A DNA stretch of 64,000 bases, taken from assembly GCF_900142765.1 (NCBI RefSeq), contig NZ_FRCB01000001.1, positions 434,001-498,000 on the forward strand, read 5' to 3'. The notes under the pieces are model-generated. The model was not told where the DNA came from, did not search any database, and worked only from the letters and a program-made list of their open reading frames with translations. The stretch is from Roseovarius litoreus. Lineage in GTDB: Bacteria; Pseudomonadota; Alphaproteobacteria; Rhodobacterales; Rhodobacteraceae. Of this stretch, positions 53,596 to 61,294 are shown one piece after another. How positions within the stretch are numbered: position 1 is the first letter of the stretch; every line of letters starts with the position of its first letter. The translations under genes were made by a program, and so were the position numbers.

Positions 53596-54482
53596 TCCAT
53601 GCCCCCCTTGCGGCGGTGCTTGCGGTCTTCGTCGGGCACGGCGTCGGGATCGGCGTCACGCAAAAGGCGCTCTTCCCCGGCCAGGCAGACAAAGCGCCGC
53701 CCACGCATACGGCCGATGAGAGTGAGGCCCACCTGACGCGCGATTTCCACGCCCCAGGCGGTGAAGCCCGACCGCGAGGCCAGCACGGGAATGCCCATCA
53801 GAGCGGTCTTGATGACCATTTCCGAGGTCAGTCGCCCGGTGGTGTACAGCGTCTTGTCGCCCGGCCCGACCCCTTCGGAGAACATCCAGCCGGCGATCTT
53901 GTCGACGGCATTGTGGCGGCCCACATCCTCCATGTAGACAAGCGGGCGGTCGCCTTGGCAGAGCACGGTGCCGTGGATCGCCCCCGCCTCGAGATAGAGA
54001 GACGGCGTGCGGTTGATGATCGAGGCCAGCGCATAGAGATCCGAGGTCCGCACCTGTATGTCGGGCAGGGTGACCTTTTCGAGCCCCTCCATCATGTCGC
54101 CGAACACGGTGCCCACGGCACAGCCCGAGGTGCGGGTCTTTTTCTTGAGCTTCTCTTCGAAGGTGGTCTGCCCGTCGGTGCGCACCACGACCGTATCGAG
54201 ATCCTCGTCATACTCCACGCGGTGCACGGTTTCATCTGCCCGCAGCATCCCCTGATTACGCAGGAACCCGAGCGCCAGGTATTCGGGATAATCCCCGATC
54301 GTCATGGCGGTGACGATTTCCTGACCGTTGAGAAAGATCGTCAGGGGGCGTTCCTCGACCACGGAAATGGTGGTGGGCTTGCCGTCGTGATCCACGCCAT
54401 CGACAGCACGTGTCAGGCGCGGCGCGCCCGGAACCGGCGCGATCAGATAGCCCGAGATATTGTCCTGTGTCGCCAATTGCAT
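53592..54482 (-). CDS. fdhD: formate dehydrogenase accessory sulfurtransferase FdhD
   Basis: Moves sulfur from IscS to the Mo-bisMGD cofactor before insertion into formate dehydrogenase. 296 aa from MQLATQDNISGYLIAP; a TTG 14 codons upstream is an alternative. Conserved segments: VVEERPLTIFLNGQEIVTAMTIG, PEYLALGFLRNQGM, VCLAGEERLL near the C-terminus and VYMEDVGRHNAVDKIAG. The cysteine loop reads TSGCAVGTVFG, so only the first Cys of the usual CxxC (as in E. coli FdhD) is present. First gene of the Mo-cofactor operon; no formate dehydrogenase structural genes are in the window. Confidence 0.93.
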   Translation of the reverse strand: MQLATQDNISGYLIAPVPGAPRLTRAVDGVDHDGKPTTISVVEERPLTIFLNGQEIVTAMTIGDYPEYLALGFLRNQGMLRADETVHRVEYDEDLDTVVVRTDGQTTFEEKLKKKTRTSGCAVGTVFGDMMEGLEKVTLPDIQVRTSDLYALASIINRTPSLYLEAGAIHGTVLCQGDRPLVYMEDVGRHNAVDKIAGWMFSEGVGPGDKTLYTTGRLTSEMVIKTALMGIPVLASRSGFTAWGVEIARQVGLTLIGRMRGRRFVCLAGEERLLRDADPDAVPDEDRKHRRKGGME

Positions 54483-54538
54483 CTCCCTGAGCTTCGGTCT
54501 AGGCCGGAGCCATGCGTTGGGCAATCTAAGGCGGGAAC

Positions 54539-55264
54539 GTGACGACGGAAACCACCAAATCGATCTTTTGGCAGGGTGTGCGGGACGGCGCGCCCTTCAT
54601 CCTTGTGATCATTCCGTTCTCGACCCTGTTCGGCGTGGTGGCGACCGAGGCCGGGCTGAGCGTGTTCGAGACGCTGACATTCTCGGTTCTGGTGATCGCG
54701 GGCGCGGCGCAGTTCACGGCGGTGGAATTGCTGCGCAACGATGTGCCGACGGTGATCGTGCTTATTTCCGCCTTGGCGGTGAATTTGCGGATGGCGATGT
54801 ATTCGGCCTCGCTGACGCCGTATCTGGGGGGTGCGCGCCTGTGGCAACGGGCGTTGGCGGCGTATTTCACGGTCGATCAGACTTATGCCTGTTCGATCGT
54901 AAAATTCGAGCAGAGCCCGGATTGGACGGTGGGACAGCGCCTGACCTATTTCTTTGCGGTGGCCGTGCCGATCTGCCCGCTGTGGTACGCGTTCACGGTG
55001 GTGGGCGCGGTGATCGGCAGCGCCATCCCTGAAGGGCTGGCGCTGGATTTCGCGATACCGATCACCTTTCTGGCGATCATCGCGCCGATGCTGCGGACCC
55101 GCGCGCATGTGGCCGCGGCGCTGGTATCGGTCGTGGCCGCGCTGGTGCTGGCGTTCCTGCCCTATAACCTCGGGCTGCTGGCGGCGGGTATCCTTGCCAT
55201 GATGGCCGGGGCCGAGGTGGAGCGGCGGGCCGAGCAGAGGGCTGAACGGAGGGCCGAGAAATGA
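54539..55264 (+). CDS. azlC: AzlC-family branched-chain amino acid exporter subunit
   Basis: 241 aa membrane protein beginning at GTG (MTTETTKSIFWQGVRDGAPF), with AzlC features PFILVIIPFSTLFGVVATEAG, VIAGAAQFTAVELLRNDVP and AVNLRMAMYSASL. AzlC with the small AzlD forms an exporter of branched-chain amino acids and analogues. It overlaps azlD by 4 nt. Divergent from fdhD. The Glu/Arg-rich C-terminal tail (ERRAEQRAERRAEK) is unusual. Confidence 0.9.
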   Translation: MTTETTKSIFWQGVRDGAPFILVIIPFSTLFGVVATEAGLSVFETLTFSVLVIAGAAQFTAVELLRNDVPTVIVLISALAVNLRMAMYSASLTPYLGGARLWQRALAAYFTVDQTYACSIVKFEQSPDWTVGQRLTYFFAVAVPICPLWYAFTVVGAVIGSAIPEGLALDFAIPITFLAIIAPMLRTRAHVAAALVSVVAALVLAFLPYNLGLLAAGILAMMAGAEVERRAEQRAERRAEK

Positions 55265-55587
55265 TCGATCCCGTAGCACTCTGGACCGTCATCATTCTGC
55301 TGGGACTGGGCAGTTTCGGGCTGCGCTTCGTGTTCACCGGGCTGGTGGGGGACAGGCCCTTGCCGGCATGGGTGCTTCGGCATCTGCGCTATACGGCGGT
55401 GGCGGTGCTGCCGGGGCTGGTGGCGCCGCTGGTGGTGTGGCCCGAGGCCACGGGAGGACAGCTTGACGCGCCGCGCCTTGCGGCGGCGCTCGTCACGCTG
55501 GCGGCAGGACTTTGGACGCGCAACGTTGTGCTGTCGATCTGTCTGGGGGCGGCCGCGCTTTATGGTGGGCTGTATCTGTTGGGATAA
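55261..55587 (+). CDS. azlD: AzlD-domain protein
   Basis: 108 aa with three to four hydrophobic helices: WTVIILLGLGSFGLRFVFTGLVG, LRYTAVAVLPGLVAPLVVWP and VVLSICLGAAALYGGLYLLG. Partner subunit of AzlC, coupled by an ATGA overlap. Ends 8 nt before the convergent lipoprotein gene. Confidence 0.9.
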   Translation: MIDPVALWTVIILLGLGSFGLRFVFTGLVGDRPLPAWVLRHLRYTAVAVLPGLVAPLVVWPEATGGQLDAPRLAAALVTLAAGLWTRNVVLSICLGAAALYGGLYLLG

Positions 55588-55595
55588 CGCCGCGA

Positions 55596-56219
55596 TCAGC
55601 CGCCTGTTGCGGCCTGTGCGACGCGGTTTGGATCCCAGTCGTCCAGCACCTTGCTGTTGTCATCGCTGTCATATTCGCGCAGCCGGCGTTCGGTCACACC
55701 CGGAAGGGTGGCGAAATCCTCGGCCAGTCGGACCGGAGACCATGTGGGGCGCACGACACCGGGATAAACTTGCGACAGGATCGTGGATGTGGAGCGCGCA
55801 CATTGCGCCGACGGCACCGCACCATAGGATTGCGCGAGACGGAACACGCGTTCGGCGGTTTCGGCCGGCACATCGAGGTTCTGCACCAGCACATGATATG
55901 TTTCACGCGCATGATAGCGCGTGTAGACATCTTCGACGGGGGGCGTGATGCCATAGACCACGTCGTTTCGTTCCGGCAGGGTTTCGTGTTTGAACGAACC
56001 CGCCGGATCGAAGATCACCCGCTGCGACCCGTTGATCATCAAGGACGTATGCGCCCCGGCGCCGGTGCGGTTGTTGATCATCGTATATAGCGTGAGGCGC
56101 GGCGGGCCGTCATGGCGATAGGCCGCCTTGGCCACGGCGTCATCAGGCGCCCAGACCTCTTGGCCCACGCATCCGGCCAGCATCACGCAGGCGCATATCG
56201 CAACGATCCAACCGCGCAT
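55596..56219 (-). CDS. putative lipoprotein of unknown function
   Basis: 207 aa with a lipoprotein signal: MRGWIVAICACVMLAGCVGQ, lipobox LAGC with Cys17 as lipidation site. The mature domain has TLYTMINNRTGAGAHTSLMING and QSYGAVPSAQCARSTSTILSQV; the His in GAHTSLMI together with the Cys in AQCARSTS is reminiscent of NlpC/P60- or LRAT-like Cys/His peptidase arrangements, but I cannot confirm this. The start is chosen for the lipobox; the frame is open 34 codons further upstream. Confidence 0.78.
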   Translation of the reverse strand: MRGWIVAICACVMLAGCVGQEVWAPDDAVAKAAYRHDGPPRLTLYTMINNRTGAGAHTSLMINGSQRVIFDPAGSFKHETLPERNDVVYGITPPVEDVYTRYHARETYHVLVQNLDVPAETAERVFRLAQSYGAVPSAQCARSTSTILSQVYPGVVRPTWSPVRLAEDFATLPGVTERRLREYDSDDNSKVLDDWDPNRVAQAATGG

Positions 56220-56254
56220 CACCGACACTCCCGCCTGCGACGAGACGACAAGCC

Positions 56255-56389
56255 TCAGCCGTTGACCATCGCGATGAACAGCAGGAGCACGATGCAGCCG
56301 ACCGCAGTCCATGTGACCCATTTGATGAAACCCTCGAAGGTTTTTTCCTGCACTTCGATGTTCATCTCGCCATGCTTGTGTTCAGCCAT
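56255..56389 (-). CDS. aa3-type cytochrome c oxidase subunit IV
   Basis: 44 aa, MAEHKHGEMNIEVQEKTFEG then one transmembrane helix (WVTWTAVGCIVLLLFIAMVNG). This size and layout is the bacterial aa3 oxidase subunit IV family (COX4_pro_2), known from Paracoccus and Rhodobacter oxidase crystals. It is needed for neither activity nor assembly there. The other cox genes are not nearby, which is usual for this subunit. Upstream in-frame codons are not family-like. Confidence 0.9.
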   Translation of the reverse strand: MAEHKHGEMNIEVQEKTFEGFIKWVTWTAVGCIVLLLFIAMVNG

Positions 56390-56546
56390 GTTTCCGTGTC
56401 CTTCGTCTTGGGCATCGCCCGAAAAATCCGACATCTGGATACTGCATTTCCAAAGGGCTGTCACCCGCCAAGCTGCCGCAGTTTCCAACGATTTTTCAAG
56501 CCGTGATCCAGCGCATGACAAGGGCGGTTCACCACGGGCGAACCTG

Positions 56547-57593
56547 TCAGGACTTCGCCTGCCAGAGCCATGCGCCGTCGGCGCGGCGGGTGCGGGTCAC
56601 CTCGCCCGCATGGAGCAGATGGTTGAGATGGGCCACCGCCTCGACCAGAGCAAGGCCATAGGTGCCTTCATCGATCCGGCGTTTGAACAAGGGCGCGAAA
56701 CACTCGGCGGCGGTGCGGGGCGTTGAGAGATGGGCGCGCAGGCGATCGAGCGCGCCGTGGTGATTCTCGATCAACTGACGCATCCGCACAGGCAGGCCGG
56801 TGAACGGCAGCTTGTGACCGGCGAGCACCAGATGATCCTCATGGGCCAGCGCCGCCAGCCGCCCGCAGGCTTCCAGCCAGTCGGCCACGGGATCGGCATC
56901 CGGCTCGGTGGGATAGACGCCGATATTGGGGCTGATGGAGGCGATGATCTGATCCCCGGAGATGACCAGATTGTCATCGCGGCTCCAGAGGGTCAGATGC
57001 TCGGGCGCGTGACCATTGCCGATATGCACATCCCAGACGCGCCCACCCGCCTGCAGGCTGTCACCCTGCGCCAGACGCGTGTAGCCCACCGGGATCGGGT
57101 GACAGGTATCGGCGAAATTATAGGGGCGCGCGGCTTTGCGGGCCTCATAGATCGCCGCGTCCATGCCTGCGGCGCGCCAATGGGCCAGCGCCTGCGGCGT
57201 CGGACGCTCTTCGACATCGAGGATCAGCATCCGCGCCATGAGCCATGCGGTGCGGGTCGTGACCAGTTCGGCGCCGAAGCGGTCCATGAGCCAGCCCGCC
57301 ATGCCGATATGATCGGGGTGGTGATGGGTGAGGATCACCCGCGAGACGGGCCTGCCCTGCAAGGGACCGGCAAGCACCTGTTCCCAAAGGGCGACAGAGC
57401 GGCGCGAGTGGATGCCGGTATCCACGATGGTCCAGCTGTCGCCGTCATCGAGGGCATAGATATTGACGTGATCCAGAGCCATCGGCAGCGGCAACCGGAT
57501 CCACAGCACGCCCGGCGCCACCTGGATCGCGGCGCCATGCTCGGGCGCCTCGGGCCAGGGATAGCGCAAGGTGCCGCCTGCCCCGTCCATCAC
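56547..57593 (-). CDS. MBL-fold metallo-hydrolase
   Basis: 348 aa. Metallo-beta-lactamase domain: VNIYALDDGDSWTIVDTGI, zinc-binding LTHHHPDHIGMAGWLMD (HxHxDH), IGNGHAPEHLTLWSRDDNLVISGDQII (second His and bridging Asp), and a C-terminal LACTB2-like winged helix (PRTAAECFAPLFKRRIDEGTYGLALVEAVAHLNHLL). The substrate is probably a thioester or phosphoester. It overlaps the upstream acyl-CoA dehydrogenase gene by 4 nt, so a role in acyl-CoA metabolism is plausible. Confidence 0.87.
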   Translation of the reverse strand: MMDGAGGTLRYPWPEAPEHGAAIQVAPGVLWIRLPLPMALDHVNIYALDDGDSWTIVDTGIHSRRSVALWEQVLAGPLQGRPVSRVILTHHHPDHIGMAGWLMDRFGAELVTTRTAWLMARMLILDVEERPTPQALAHWRAAGMDAAIYEARKAARPYNFADTCHPIPVGYTRLAQGDSLQAGGRVWDVHIGNGHAPEHLTLWSRDDNLVISGDQIIASISPNIGVYPTEPDADPVADWLEACGRLAALAHEDHLVLAGHKLPFTGLPVRMRQLIENHHGALDRLRAHLSTPRTAAECFAPLFKRRIDEGTYGLALVEAVAHLNHLLHAGEVTRTRRADGAWLWQAKS

Positions 57594-59320
57594 GCGGCCA
57601 GATCGTCGGGCGAGAGCGCATAAAGATCATCGGCCCCGGCGGTGGCATGGGCCAGAAGCCCGGCATGTTCCGGCAAAAGGCGGGTGAGGTAGAACCGGGC
57701 GAGCCGCGTGCGCGGGCCATTGTCCTGCCCCGCGGCGGTTTCGGCCATGGCGGCGGCAAGGTGGTAATGCCCGCCAAGCACACGCGCGAAGGCCCGCAGG
57801 AAAGGCACGGCCCCGGCGAATCGCTGGGTCAGGTCGGACTGCGCAATCATCCAGTCCAGCCCCTCGCGCAGCGTTTCGGACGCCTGCCACAAAGGCTCGG
57901 CCAGATCCGGCAGAGTGGCACGGGCGGCTTCGGCCTGCGCCTCGATCTCGTCGATGAGCGCATGGGCCGCCTCGCCGCCATCCATCAGCTTGCGCGCGGC
58001 GAGATCCATCGCCTGAATGCCGTTGGTGCCTTCGTAGATGGCGGTCACGCGCACGTCGCGCAGATATTGCGCGGCGCCGGTCTCTTCGACAAAGCCCATG
58101 CCGCCATGCACCTGCACCCCCAGATTGGCCACCTCGATGCCGGTATCCGTGCCGAAAGCCTTGGCGATGGGCGTAAGAAAGGCCGCGCGCGCCGACCAGT
58201 CGGGGGCGCCGGTTGCGGTTTCCATGTCGATGGCCACGGCGCAGGCCAGGGCGATGGCGCGGGCGGCGAAGATATCGGCCTTCATGGTGGTCAGCATCCG
58301 TCGCACATCGGCATGATCGACGATCGCGCCGGTGCCGCCCTCGACGGGCGTGCGGCCCTGTTTGCGGTCGGTGGCATAGGCCAGGGCGTGTTGCAAGGCG
58401 GCCTCGGCCACGCCGATCCCCTGCCCGCCCACGCCAAGCCGGGCATTGTTCATCATCGTGAACATGGCGCGCATCCCGTCATGCTCGCGCCCCACCAGCC
58501 AGCCGGTCGCGCCGTCATATTGCATGGTGCAGGTGGGGCTGCCATGCAGGCCCATCTTGTGCTCGACCCCGACCACCTTGAGATCATTGGCACGGCCCGG
58601 TTTGCCGTGCTCGTCGGGGATGAGCTTGGGCACCAGAAACAGGCTGATGCCCTTGGTGCCCGGCGGTCCGTCGGGCAGGCGCGCCAGAACCAGATGCACG
58701 ACATTGTCGGTGAAATCGTTGTCGCCCCAGCTGATGTAGATCTTCTGGCCGGTGATCGCATATGTCCCATCGCCGCGCGGCTCGGCGCTGGTGGTCAGGG
58801 CACCGACATCGGAACCTGCCTGCGGTTCGGTCAGGTTCATCGTACCGTTCCATTCACCGCTGACCAGCTTGGGCAGGTAGGTCTGTTTCAGAGCGTCCGA
58901 GGCATGATGCTCGAGCGCGTCGATCTGCCCCTGCGTCATCAGGGGAATGATCTGAAGCGCAAGGCAGGCGGAACTCATCATTTCGTTCACGGCGGTGGCC
59001 AGCGCCATCGGCAGGCCCATGCCGCCATGATCGGGGTGGGCGGAAATCGACACCCAGCCCCCGTCGGCAATCGCCCTGTAGCCCTGATCGAAGCCCGGAG
59101 AGGTGCGCAGCACGCCGTTTTCCAGCCGGGCGGGGTGCTGATCGCCGCTGCGGTTGAGCGGAGAGAGCACCTCCTGAGACATGCGGCCCGCTTCGGTCAG
59201 GATCGCGGCGGTCACATCGGGGGTGGCGTCGGCGAAGCGGTCGGTGGCGGTCACCTGATCCAGTCCCACGACGTGATCCAATATGAACTGATATTCAGCG
59301 ACCGGGGCATGGTATGGCAT
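57590..59320 (-). CDS. acyl-CoA dehydrogenase of the large, DmdC-like subgroup
   Basis: 576 aa, longer than ordinary acyl-CoA dehydrogenases (about 390), with an extra N-terminal part (MPYHAPVAEYQFILDHV) and C-terminal extension. FAD/substrate motifs: TMNLTEPQAGSDVGALTT, ITGQKIYISWGDND, VQVHGGMGFVEETGAAQYLRDVRVTAIYEGTNGIQAMDL (catalytic-Glu region). This architecture is shared with DmdC, the methylmercaptopropionyl-CoA dehydrogenase of DMSP degradation, but also with related enzymes of unknown substrate; no other dmd gene is here. Electrons would pass via ETF to ETF-QO. Start MPYHAP preferred over an upstream extension that overlaps the divergent gene. Confidence 0.85.
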   Translation of the reverse strand: MPYHAPVAEYQFILDHVVGLDQVTATDRFADATPDVTAAILTEAGRMSQEVLSPLNRSGDQHPARLENGVLRTSPGFDQGYRAIADGGWVSISAHPDHGGMGLPMALATAVNEMMSSACLALQIIPLMTQGQIDALEHHASDALKQTYLPKLVSGEWNGTMNLTEPQAGSDVGALTTSAEPRGDGTYAITGQKIYISWGDNDFTDNVVHLVLARLPDGPPGTKGISLFLVPKLIPDEHGKPGRANDLKVVGVEHKMGLHGSPTCTMQYDGATGWLVGREHDGMRAMFTMMNNARLGVGGQGIGVAEAALQHALAYATDRKQGRTPVEGGTGAIVDHADVRRMLTTMKADIFAARAIALACAVAIDMETATGAPDWSARAAFLTPIAKAFGTDTGIEVANLGVQVHGGMGFVEETGAAQYLRDVRVTAIYEGTNGIQAMDLAARKLMDGGEAAHALIDEIEAQAEAARATLPDLAEPLWQASETLREGLDWMIAQSDLTQRFAGAVPFLRAFARVLGGHYHLAAAMAETAAGQDNGPRTRLARFYLTRLLPEHAGLLAHATAGADDLYALSPDDLAA

Positions 59321-59450
59321 CTGAACGCTCCTGATCTTGGTACAGGGTGCGGCTTGGCATCGCCACAGCACCCGTATATGCATGATTGTCGCCGCCAAGA
59401 CTAGCCCACCTACCGCCACCAGCAACCGGAACGCAGCGTCAGAGTCCCGC

Positions 59451-60413
59451 ATGATCCTTTCCACCGAACGCCTCCTGCCGGATGCGCAGGGCTATGCCCG
59501 CGCCGCCGAAATCCTGCATGAGGGCGGGCGCGTCGCCTTTCCGACGGAGACGGTCTATGGGCTGGGAGGGGATGCGCGCAACGATATGGCCGTTGCCGGA
59601 ATTTTCGAGGCCAAGGGGCGGCCACGCTTCAATCCGTTGATCGTCCATGTCGAGAGCGCACAAGCGGCGCAGGCCTATGTCACATGGTCCGATCTGGCAG
59701 AGCGGCTGGCGCGGGCGTTCTGGCCCGGGCCTTTGACGATGGTGCTGCCGCTCAAGCCCGACACCGGGTTGTCGCCGCTGGTCACCGCCGAGTTGCCCAC
59801 GCTGGCGATCCGGGTGCCGGCGCATCCGGTGGCGCAGGCCTTGCTGCGGACCTTCGGGGGACCGGTCGCGGCGCCATCGGCGAACCCGTCGGGGCGGATC
59901 AGCCCGACCCTTGCGGCGCATGTGATCGCCGGGCTGGACGGGCGGATCGAAGCGGTGCTCGATGGCGGCGCCTGTGATGTGGGTGTGGAATCCACGATCC
60001 TCGGGCTGGCCGATGGTCCGGTTCTGCTGCGCCCCGGAGGCATCTCCGCCGAAGAGATCGAAGCGGTGATCGGCGAGCCGGTGGGGCATCACGCAGACGG
60101 CAGCGCGATTTCCGCGCCCGGTCAGCTTGCCTCGCATTACGCGCCGGGGGCGTCTGTGCGTCTGAACGCGGAAACACGGCAGGACGGAGAGCTGTTGCTG
60201 GGCTTCGGGCCGGTGGCGTGTGATCTGAACCTGTCACCGACGGGCGATCTGCGCGAAGCGGCGGCGAACCTCTTTGGCCATCTGCACGCGCTCGATGCGC
60301 AAGGCGCGGACGCGATCGCGGTATCGCCCATTCCCGACGCCGGGCTGGGGCGGGCGATCAACGACCGTTTGCGCCGCGCCGCAGCCCCCCGTCCCGGCAC
60401 GGATCGGCCGTGA
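59451..60413 (+). CDS. L-threonylcarbamoyladenylate synthase (Sua5/TsaC type)
   Basis: Makes threonylcarbamoyl-AMP from threonine, bicarbonate and ATP, the first step of t6A formation; TsaB (38.4 kb) acts in the next. 320 aa: YrdC domain (about 10-200) with GGRVAFPTETVYGLGGDA, KGRPRFNPLIVHV, FWPGPLTMVLP, and PVAAPSANPSGRISPT, then the Sua5 C-terminal domain (from about SAPGQLASHYAPGASVRL). The long two-domain form is Sua5 rather than short TsaC. ATG 59451 chosen; earlier in-frame codons overlap the divergent gene. Confidence 0.95.
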   Translation: MILSTERLLPDAQGYARAAEILHEGGRVAFPTETVYGLGGDARNDMAVAGIFEAKGRPRFNPLIVHVESAQAAQAYVTWSDLAERLARAFWPGPLTMVLPLKPDTGLSPLVTAELPTLAIRVPAHPVAQALLRTFGGPVAAPSANPSGRISPTLAAHVIAGLDGRIEAVLDGGACDVGVESTILGLADGPVLLRPGGISAEEIEAVIGEPVGHHADGSAISAPGQLASHYAPGASVRLNAETRQDGELLLGFGPVACDLNLSPTGDLREAAANLFGHLHALDAQGADAIAVSPIPDAGLGRAINDRLRRAAAPRPGTDRP

Positions 60414-60883
60414 CCCCCGGATTGCGCCGACGGATTGGAAGGATCCGCGCGACAAATTGCGAATCGTGGACGGGAGCCGGATGTTCTGCTTGCGCAAATG
60501 ATATCGCTTGCGGTTGCGGGCAAAAAAACGCCACAGCCACGAGATGAAATATCTCGGGAAAACATCAGGATTTGTATGTTTTGGCCTTCTTTTCGCCAAA
60601 GTTACGGCCTGAATTCGCACTCTTTGCCGATCACCTTGAGCGCTTGGCAAGTCAGGTGACTTTCCGGTAGGCCAGTTCGGGCGTCTTCGATTGCCCAGTG
60701 CGTTTGCTGGGATGATTATCCCCGTCACGTAACGAGCACTGACCCCGCTTTTCGTATTTTGTTAAAGCAAGGCCAAGCACGGCCGCAGCGCTTTTGGCGT
60801 GCGATCGTGTTGAATTCCGGAATGGCCCGACCCTTGCCCGCCGCGTTTTTGGAGCGCGGCGATTATTGGGAAGGACGACGACA
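60414..60883 (+). other. 470-nt intergenic region with no gene
   Basis: No credible coding frame on either strand. Composition is more AT-rich than the flanking genes. Contents: an A-run near 60521-60528, and at the right end a sigma-54-like promoter and GGAAGGA ribosome-binding site for the TadE-like gene. The length suggests room for an enhancer-binding protein, but no specific upstream activator dyad was identified. Confidence 0.6.
60823..60837 (+). promoter_or_regulatory. sigma-54-like (-24/-12) promoter
   Basis: TGGCCCGACCCTTGC has the invariant GG-N10-GC spacing and differs from the RpoN consensus TGGCACG-N4-TTGC at one defined base. Transcription would start about 12 nt downstream, near 60849, leaving a 35-nt leader before ATG 60884 of the TadE-like gene. 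Confidence 0.5.
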
Positions 60884-61294
60884 ATGAATTTTCTTCCGCG
60901 ACTTGCAAGATGCATGCGCGTCTACAGGAAAAAGAGCGACGGCACCGTTTCGGTCGAATTTGTCCTGTGGATGCCGCTTTTTCTGGTGATTCTCGCGCTG
61001 GCGATCGATGTCAGCCTGCTGTTCATGAGCCAGTCGAACTATTGGAGCGTCTCGCGCGATACCGCCCGGCTGGTCGCGCGTCATGCGATGGATGGCACCA
61101 CCGCCAAGAGTTACGCCGAGATACGGGCAGGCAGCTTTTTCGGCCAGCCTAAGGCAACAGTCGAATACGGGCCTTCGACGGTGACGGTCACCCTTTCGGC
61201 GCCGGCACAGTCGATCATGATCTTCGATGGAATGGGCTTTGCCCGGGATTTGAACATCAACGCCCGGATCACGCAGGCCCTGGAGCCGATCTGA
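60884..61294 (+). CDS. TadE-like pilus assembly/pseudopilin protein
   Basis: 136 aa. A short basic N-terminus (RCMRVYRKKSDGTVSVEFVLWMP) runs into a single hydrophobic helix (LFLVILALAIDVSLLFMSQSN), with the TadE hallmark G-x-x-x-x-E before the helix (GTVSVE). The rest is a small periplasmic domain. TadE proteins are prepilin-like components of Flp/Tad pili. GGGAAGGA precedes the ATG. The stop overlaps the next gene (TGATG). No other tad genes are in the window. Confidence 0.85.
   Translation: MNFLPRLARCMRVYRKKSDGTVSVEFVLWMPLFLVILALAIDVSLLFMSQSNYWSVSRDTARLVARHAMDGTTAKSYAEIRAGSFFGQPKATVEYGPSTVTVTLSAPAQSIMIFDGMGFARDLNINARITQALEPI

Noticed and set aside
57647..59404. 585-codon plus-strand frame opposite the acyl-CoA dehydrogenase gene
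   Set aside because: Low-complexity His/Gly/Arg sequence; the minus strand carries all dehydrogenase motifs.
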